Origin: Pseudomonas kitaguniensis
GTDB taxonomy: Bacteria > Pseudomonadota > Gammaproteobacteria > Pseudomonadales > Pseudomonadaceae
Assembly: GCF_009296165.1 (NCBI RefSeq)
Contig: NZ_VUAZ01000114.1
Span: 16,246 to 80,245 of the forward strand
Direction: 5' to 3'
Length of the DNA: 64,000 nucleotides
In this document: piece after piece, positions 60,210 through 64,000 of the stretch
How the letters are laid out: the number at the start of each line of letters is the position of its first letter
Numbering within the stretch: position 1 is the first letter of the stretch
The notes under the pieces: generated by a model
What the model was told of the DNA's origin: nothing
Seen by the model: the letters and a program-made list of their open reading frames with translations, nothing else
Databases searched by the model: none
Position numbers and translations under genes: made by a program

Positions 60210-60542
60210 GGTCGGCTTATCTGGAGGAGCAAAGGCGCGCATCTTACCCGGATTTAGCCGGTTCCAGTGGGGCTGCATGATTTTGACATGCAAAGTTCGG
60301 GCGGGATTCTGTTGCGATGGCCTGTAAATCGTCGCTGCTGGCGATGTGATGTCGTTACTGGCTGACCAGAGGTCGCAGTCAGAGCAGGACCAACGCCCCG
60401 GCAGGTTGATGATCAAAGAGTCAGCACGCAACTGATGCCGCCGCAACCGGATCGATGCGCGTGAAGGGTGCGCGGCGCACCACCGAACAACAGGTTGACG
60501 TCGCCCGGCATCCGTCGGGCGCAGAACTTTCGGGGAAGTAAT
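60210..60542. other. Divergent intergenic region between glucan enzyme and betX
   Basis: Contains the two divergent promoters and two hairpins near betX: a GGTGCGC/GCGCACC-type stem around 60465-60481 and GCCCG-gcatccgt-CGGGC around 60504-60521. No gene or repeat was recognised. Confidence 0.4.
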
Positions 60543-61394
60543 ATGAAGATGCGACGACTCTTGGGCGCAGCTGCCACTCTGGTAGTTGCGATGGGCTCCA
60601 CACTGGCCAGCGCCGACAGCAAAACCCTGAGCATCGGCTATGTAGATGGCTGGTCCGACAGCGTTGCCACCACGCATGTGGCGGCAGAGGTGATCAAGCA
60701 AAAGCTCGGTTATGACGTGAAACTGCAAGCCGTGGCCACCGGGATCATGTGGCAGGGCGTGGCCACCGGCAAGCTCGACGCGATGCTCTCGGCCTGGCTG
60801 CCCGTGACCCACGGTGAGTACTGGGCCAAGAACAAGGACAAGGTGGTCGACTACGGCCCCAACTTCAAGGATGCGAAAATTGGCTTGATCGTGCCGGAGT
60901 ACGTCAAAGCCAAGTCCATCGAAGACCTCAAGACCGACACCACCTTCAAGAACAAAATCGTCGGCATCGACGCCGGTTCAGGCGTAATGCTCAAGACCGA
61001 CGAGGCGATCAAAGCCTACGGCCTGGACTACAAACTGCAAGCCAGCTCAGGCGCCGCGATGATCGCCGAACTGACCCGCGCCGAAGACAAGCAGGACTCC
61101 ATTGCGGTGACCGGTTGGGTGCCCCACTGGATGTTCGCCAAGTGGAAACTGCGTTTCCTCGACGATCCAAAAGGCATTTATGGTGCTGCTGAAACCGTTA
61201 ACAGCATTGGCAGCAAGGGCCTTGAGAAGAAAGCGCCGGAAGTCGTAGCCTTCCTGAAGAAATTCCAGTGGGCCTCCAAGGATGAAATCGGCGAAGTCAT
61301 GCTCGCCATTCAAGACGGCGCCAAGCCTGAAGCCGCGGCCAAAGACTGGGTCGCCAAGCACCCTGAGCGTGTGGCCGAGTGGACCGCTAAATAA
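60543..61394 (+). CDS. betX: Glycine betaine-binding protein BetX-like
   Basis: Solitary periplasmic substrate-binding protein of 283 residues of the OpuAC type. The signal peptide ends near LASA. LSIGYVDGWSDSVATTHVAAE, the aromatic box residues in GIMWQGVATG and SAWLPVTHGEYW, and VTGWVPHWMF are typical of betaine binders. The ATG follows GGGGAAG. The betX-yjcH-actP order equals PAO1 PA3236-PA3234, where PA3236 is the betaine-specific BetX. It works with a Cbc-type transporter encoded elsewhere. Confidence 0.9.
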   Translation: MKMRRLLGAAATLVVAMGSTLASADSKTLSIGYVDGWSDSVATTHVAAEVIKQKLGYDVKLQAVATGIMWQGVATGKLDAMLSAWLPVTHGEYWAKNKDKVVDYGPNFKDAKIGLIVPEYVKAKSIEDLKTDTTFKNKIVGIDAGSGVMLKTDEAIKAYGLDYKLQASSGAAMIAELTRAEDKQDSIAVTGWVPHWMFAKWKLRFLDDPKGIYGAAETVNSIGSKGLEKKAPEVVAFLKKFQWASKDEIGEVMLAIQDGAKPEAAAKDWVAKHPERVAEWTAK

Positions 61395-61410
61395 CACGCC
61401 GATGTAACCC

Positions 61411-61499
61411 TGTGGGAGGGGGGGTGCTGACGATGGCGGTGCGTCAGTCAAAGATGTTTCAACTGGCACATCGCTATCGGTAGCAAGCCCCTCCCCACA
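61411..61499. repeat. Degenerate REPIN, class 2
   Basis: TGTGGGAGGGGGGTGCTGAC and TCGGTAGCAAGCCCCTCCCC face each other around a 45-base spacer. Both arms carry changes from the class 2 consensus. Confidence 0.75.
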
Positions 61500-61576
61500 T
61501 TGAGTTTGACCTCCCCGCAAATGTTTCTGCGCTGCGCCAAACCCTCGCTACACTCCCTCTACTACTAAGGTCGTCT

Positions 61577-61615
61577 GGAACGTGTTCCGCAGCCGCATAC
61601 AGTGGATACGTTCCA
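61577..61615. promoter_or_regulatory. Two related inverted repeats upstream of yjcH-actP
   Basis: GGAACGTGTTCC (61577-61588) and TGGATACGTTCCA (61603-61615) share GGA-ACGT-TCC elements within 40 bases of the yjcH start. They are candidate sites for the regulator of acetate uptake; LuxR-type CrbR acts on actP in Pseudomonas. The link is inference. Confidence 0.4.
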
Positions 61616-61649
61616 ATAATAAAAAAGCTGTGCTGCGAGGATAAAAACA

Positions 61650-61961
61650 ATGAACGACAGCATTTACCTCTCGATTCAAAACAGCCCGCGCTTCAAGGAG
61701 CTGGTGAAAAAAAGAGAACGGTTCGCCTGGATTCTCTCGGCGACCATGCTTGGGCTTTACTCCGCTTTCATTCTGTTAATTGCCTACGGGCCTCAAGTGC
61801 TGGGGGCCAAGCTCAGCCCTGGTTCGTCTGTTACCTGGGGCATCCCGATCGGGGTAGGGCTGATTGTTTCGGCCTTCATCCTCACCGGCATCTACGTACG
61901 ACGCGCCAATGGCGAATTTGACGACCTGAACAATGCGATTCTCAAGGAGGCTGCGCAATGA
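61650..61961 (+). CDS. yjcH: DUF485 membrane protein YjcH
   Basis: Protein of 103 residues with two transmembrane helices (about 25-50 and 60-85) joined by a short loop; the N-terminus SPRFKELVKKRERFAW is typical of DUF485. It is invariably linked to the acetate permease and may be an accessory subunit. GAGGAT precedes the ATG. Overlaps actP by 4 bases. Confidence 0.92.
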   Translation: MNDSIYLSIQNSPRFKELVKKRERFAWILSATMLGLYSAFILLIAYGPQVLGAKLSPGSSVTWGIPIGVGLIVSAFILTGIYVRRANGEFDDLNNAILKEAAQ

Positions 61962-63616
61962 TCCGGCGTCTATTGGCGGTACTCGGCGCTTCGGTCTTTG
62001 CGCCCGCTGTTTGGGCGGCGGATGCATTGACCGGTGAAGTGCAAAAACAACCGTTGAACATTTCAGCGATCGTTATGTTCGTGGCCTTTGTCGGCGCGAC
62101 CCTGTGCATCACTTACTGGGCGTCCAAGCGCAACAAGTCGGCGGCTGACTACTATGCAGCCGGCGGCAAGATCACCGGTTTCCAGAACGGCCTGGCGATT
62201 GCCGGCGACTATATGTCGGCGGCGTCTTTCCTGGGTATTTCCGCGCTGGTGTACACCTCCGGCTACGACGGCCTGATCTACTCGATCGGCTTTTTGGTGG
62301 GTTGGCCGATCATTCTGTTCCTGATCGCCGAGCGCCTGCGTAACCTGGGCAAGTACACGTTTGCCGACGTGGCCTCCTACCGTTTGGGGCAAACCCAGAT
62401 CCGCAGCCTGTCGGCGTGTGGCTCGCTGGTGGTCGTGGCGTTCTACCTGATCGCGCAGATGGTCGGCGCGGGCAAGCTGATCCAACTGCTGTTCGGCCTG
62501 GACTACCACGTAGCGGTCATCCTGGTGGGCATCCTGATGTGCATGTACGTGCTGTTCGGCGGCATGCTGGCAACCACGTGGGTGCAGATCATCAAGGCAG
62601 TGCTGCTGCTGTCCGGTGCCTCGTTCATGGCGCTGATGGTGATGAAGCACGTCAACTTCGACTTCAACATGCTGTTTTCCGAGGCGATCAAGGTTCACCC
62701 TAAAGGTGAGGCGATCATGAGCCCCGGTGGCCTGGTGAAAGACCCGATTTCGGCATTCTCCTTAGGGCTTGCGCTGATGTTCGGTACCGCCGGCCTGCCG
62801 CACATCCTGATGCGCTTCTTCACCGTAAGCGACGCCAAGGAAGCGCGTAAGAGCGTGCTGTATGCCACAGGCTTCATCGGCTACTTCTACATCCTGACGT
62901 TTATCATCGGCTTTGGCGCGATCCTGCTGGTCAGCACCAACCCTGCGTTCAAGGATGCGGCTGGCGCGTTGCTCGGCGGTAACAACATGGCGGCGGTGCA
63001 CCTGGCCGACGCGGTGGGCGGCAGTCTGTTCCTGGGCTTCATCTCGGCCGTGGCGTTTGCCACCATCCTCGCGGTGGTTGCCGGTTTGACCCTCGCCGGT
63101 GCTTCGGCGGTGTCGCATGACCTGTACGCCAGCGTGATCAAGAAAGGCAAGGCTAACGACAAGGATGAGATTCGCGTATCGAAGATCACTACCGTGGCCT
63201 TGGGTGTGTTGGCCATCGGCCTGGGTATCCTGTTCGAAAGCCAGAACATCGCGTTCATGGTTGGCCTGGCGTTCTCGATTGCTGCGAGCTGTAACTTCCC
63301 GGTGCTGCTGCTTTCCATGTACTGGAAAAACCTCACCACCCGTGGCGCGATGATTGGCGGCTGGTTGGGCTTGATCAGTGCCGTTGGCCTGATGGTGCTT
63401 GGCCCGACCATCTGGGTCTCGATCCTGCACCATGAAAAAGCCATCTTCCCGTACGAGTACCCGGCGCTGTTCTCGATGATCATTGCGTTCGTCGGCATCT
63501 GGTTCTTCTCCATCACCGACAAGTCGGCGGCGGCGGTGAAAGAGCGTGCGCTGTACTTCCCGCAGTTTGTGCGTTCGCAAACGGGGTTGGGGGCGAGTGG
63601 GGCGGTTAACCACTGA
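61958..63616 (+). CDS. actP: Cation/acetate symporter ActP
   Basis: Sodium:solute symporter family permease of 552 residues with a cleavable-type N-terminal segment and about 13 helices. It imports acetate and other short monocarboxylates. ASKRNKSAADYYAAGGKITG, NGLAIAGDYMSAASFLGIS, and MFGTAGLPHILMRFFTV (Na+ site region) are conserved. ATGA overlap with yjcH, terminator directly after. Confidence 0.95.
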   Translation: MIRRLLAVLGASVFAPAVWAADALTGEVQKQPLNISAIVMFVAFVGATLCITYWASKRNKSAADYYAAGGKITGFQNGLAIAGDYMSAASFLGISALVYTSGYDGLIYSIGFLVGWPIILFLIAERLRNLGKYTFADVASYRLGQTQIRSLSACGSLVVVAFYLIAQMVGAGKLIQLLFGLDYHVAVILVGILMCMYVLFGGMLATTWVQIIKAVLLLSGASFMALMVMKHVNFDFNMLFSEAIKVHPKGEAIMSPGGLVKDPISAFSLGLALMFGTAGLPHILMRFFTVSDAKEARKSVLYATGFIGYFYILTFIIGFGAILLVSTNPAFKDAAGALLGGNNMAAVHLADAVGGSLFLGFISAVAFATILAVVAGLTLAGASAVSHDLYASVIKKGKANDKDEIRVSKITTVALGVLAIGLGILFESQNIAFMVGLAFSIAASCNFPVLLLSMYWKNLTTRGAMIGGWLGLISAVGLMVLGPTIWVSILHHEKAIFPYEYPALFSMIIAFVGIWFFSITDKSAAAVKERALYFPQFVRSQTGLGASGAVNH

Positions 63617-63631
63617 CGGTTGTTGCTGAAT

Positions 63632-63667
63632 AAAAATGCCCCGGTCAAAAGGCCGGGGCATTTTTTT
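63632..63667 (+). terminator. Terminator after actP
   Basis: AAATGCCCCGGTC-aaaa-GGCCGGGGCATTT with a run of seven T residues; strong and intrinsic. Confidence 0.93.
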
Positions 63668-63680
63668 GCCTGCAGAACTG

Positions 63681-63776
63681 CTATCGGGAGCAAGCCCCTC
63701 CCACATTTGACTGCATTCACAAGTTCAAATGTGCAAACCCAATCCAGTGTGGGAGGGGGCTTGCTCCCGATGGCGG
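63681..63776. repeat. REPIN, class 2
   Basis: CTATCGGGAGCAAGCCCCTC at 63681 faces GGGGGCTTGCTCCCGATGGC up to about 63776. It reaches into the 3' end of the minus-strand frame at the right edge. Confidence 0.85.
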
Positions 63777-63995
63777 CAGCCAGTCACCGCAGAACTCAGG
63801 GGTAACCCAAACCTGCTTGATCGACGCCAGATTCGCCTCGATCCAGCCCCGATCAATCGCGCCCCAGCTACGAATCCGATAGTGCCCCGCATGGTTGCGG
63901 GCGCCGTCTTCCTGCTCGAATTCGCACACAATATCCAGGTCGGCCAGTGCGCAATGGTGTCCTGCGCCGTGCGCCGGGCATGCCGGTGGCCTCAG
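63717..63995 (-). CDS. Unidentified reading frame at the right edge
   Basis: An open minus-strand frame whose middle part (EFEQEDGARNHAGHYRIRSWGAID... IKQVWVTPEFCGDW) looks like real protein. Its last 20 or so residues are translated REP sequence. A TGA lies in frame at 63996-63998, so the gene either starts inside (for example GTG 63929) or is the broken 3' part of a longer gene beyond the window. No family recognised. Confidence 0.3.
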   Translation of the reverse strand: MRPPACPAHGAGHHCALADLDIVCEFEQEDGARNHAGHYRIRSWGAIDRGWIEANLASIKQVWVTPEFCGDWLPPSGASPLPHWIGFAHLNL

Positions 63996-64000
63996 TCAAC

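Noticed and set aside
61463..61480. Sigma-54 promoter upstream of yjcH-actP (TGGCACATCGCTATCG)
   Set aside because: The -24 part matches but the -12 part is TATCG instead of TTGCW, and the sequence lies inside a degenerate REPIN spacer.
1..64000. tRNA, rRNA, tmRNA or known Rsm/Crc-type small RNA genes
   Set aside because: I scanned the intergenic regions on both strands by eye and saw no cloverleaf or recognised small RNA. A tRNAscan-SE and Rfam search would be needed to be certain.

Overview
The window looks like chromosome of a Pseudomonas of the fluorescens group. The evidence is fourfold: GC-rich codon use, many REP/REPIN palindromes of the GCGAGCAAGCCCGCTCCCACA type, protein sequences that read as typical Pseudomonas, and gene neighbourhoods that I remember from P. 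aeruginosa PAO1 (alaA-msrB-gpx-sagS, ccmABCDEFGHI, sulfate-binding protein to glyoxylate carboligase, betX-yjcH-actP). No rRNA, tRNA, CRISPR array or complete prophage was seen.

Layout. 1-1.1 kb: the tail of an unidentified gene, an 83-bp tandem array grown inside a REPIN, and a decayed crotonase gene. 1.5-9 kb: housekeeping genes (cold-shock helicase csdA, an extradiol dioxygenase, tpm, htpX, alaA, msrB, glutathione peroxidase). 8.8-20.4 kb: signalling genes (a SagS-like hybrid kinase; an unorthodox BvgS/RocS-type kinase with its NarL-type regulator and a stand-alone receiver; dGTPase; an EAL phosphodiesterase). 20.4-29.6 kb: a YqjD/YqjE envelope operon, an ammonium transporter with a sigma-54 promoter and a terminator-like leader, an SOS-box gene, molybdopterin genes mobA/moaB/moeA, and an orphan FliK/FlhB-like pair. 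29.7-37.1 kb: the cytochrome c maturation operon. 37.2-40.1 kb: an accessory cassette of unknown gene, PAAR protein, lipase and lipoprotein, with visibly lower GC in its last two genes, preceded by a phage-type structured leader. 40.2-46.3 kb: small accessory genes (histidine phosphatase, Nudix, DUF6124, phnN, ArsR regulator, broken P450, hicAB, MFS exporter). 47-54.8 kb: sulfate-binding protein, K+ channel, the glyoxylate-to-glycerate route (gcl-hyi-glxR), a GlcG-like protein, a RAYT transposase flanked by REPINs in inverted orientation, and a TetR regulator. 54.9-64 kb: membrane and envelope proteins (DUF808, MlaA-like, alpha/beta hydrolase, GH17 glucan enzyme), the betaine-binding protein BetX and acetate permease yjcH-actP.

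The most notable items are the PAAR-lipase-lipoprotein cassette and its leader, the sigma-54/terminator architecture upstream of the ammonium transporter, the RAYT element bounded by inverted REPINs, the expanded REPIN array at the left end, and the twin operators left in front of gpx without an adjacent OspR gene. Three otherwise conserved genes (ccmF, ccmH, a P450) each appear to lack a single base in a GC-rich run. That pattern suggests residual sequencing indels as much as true mutation.
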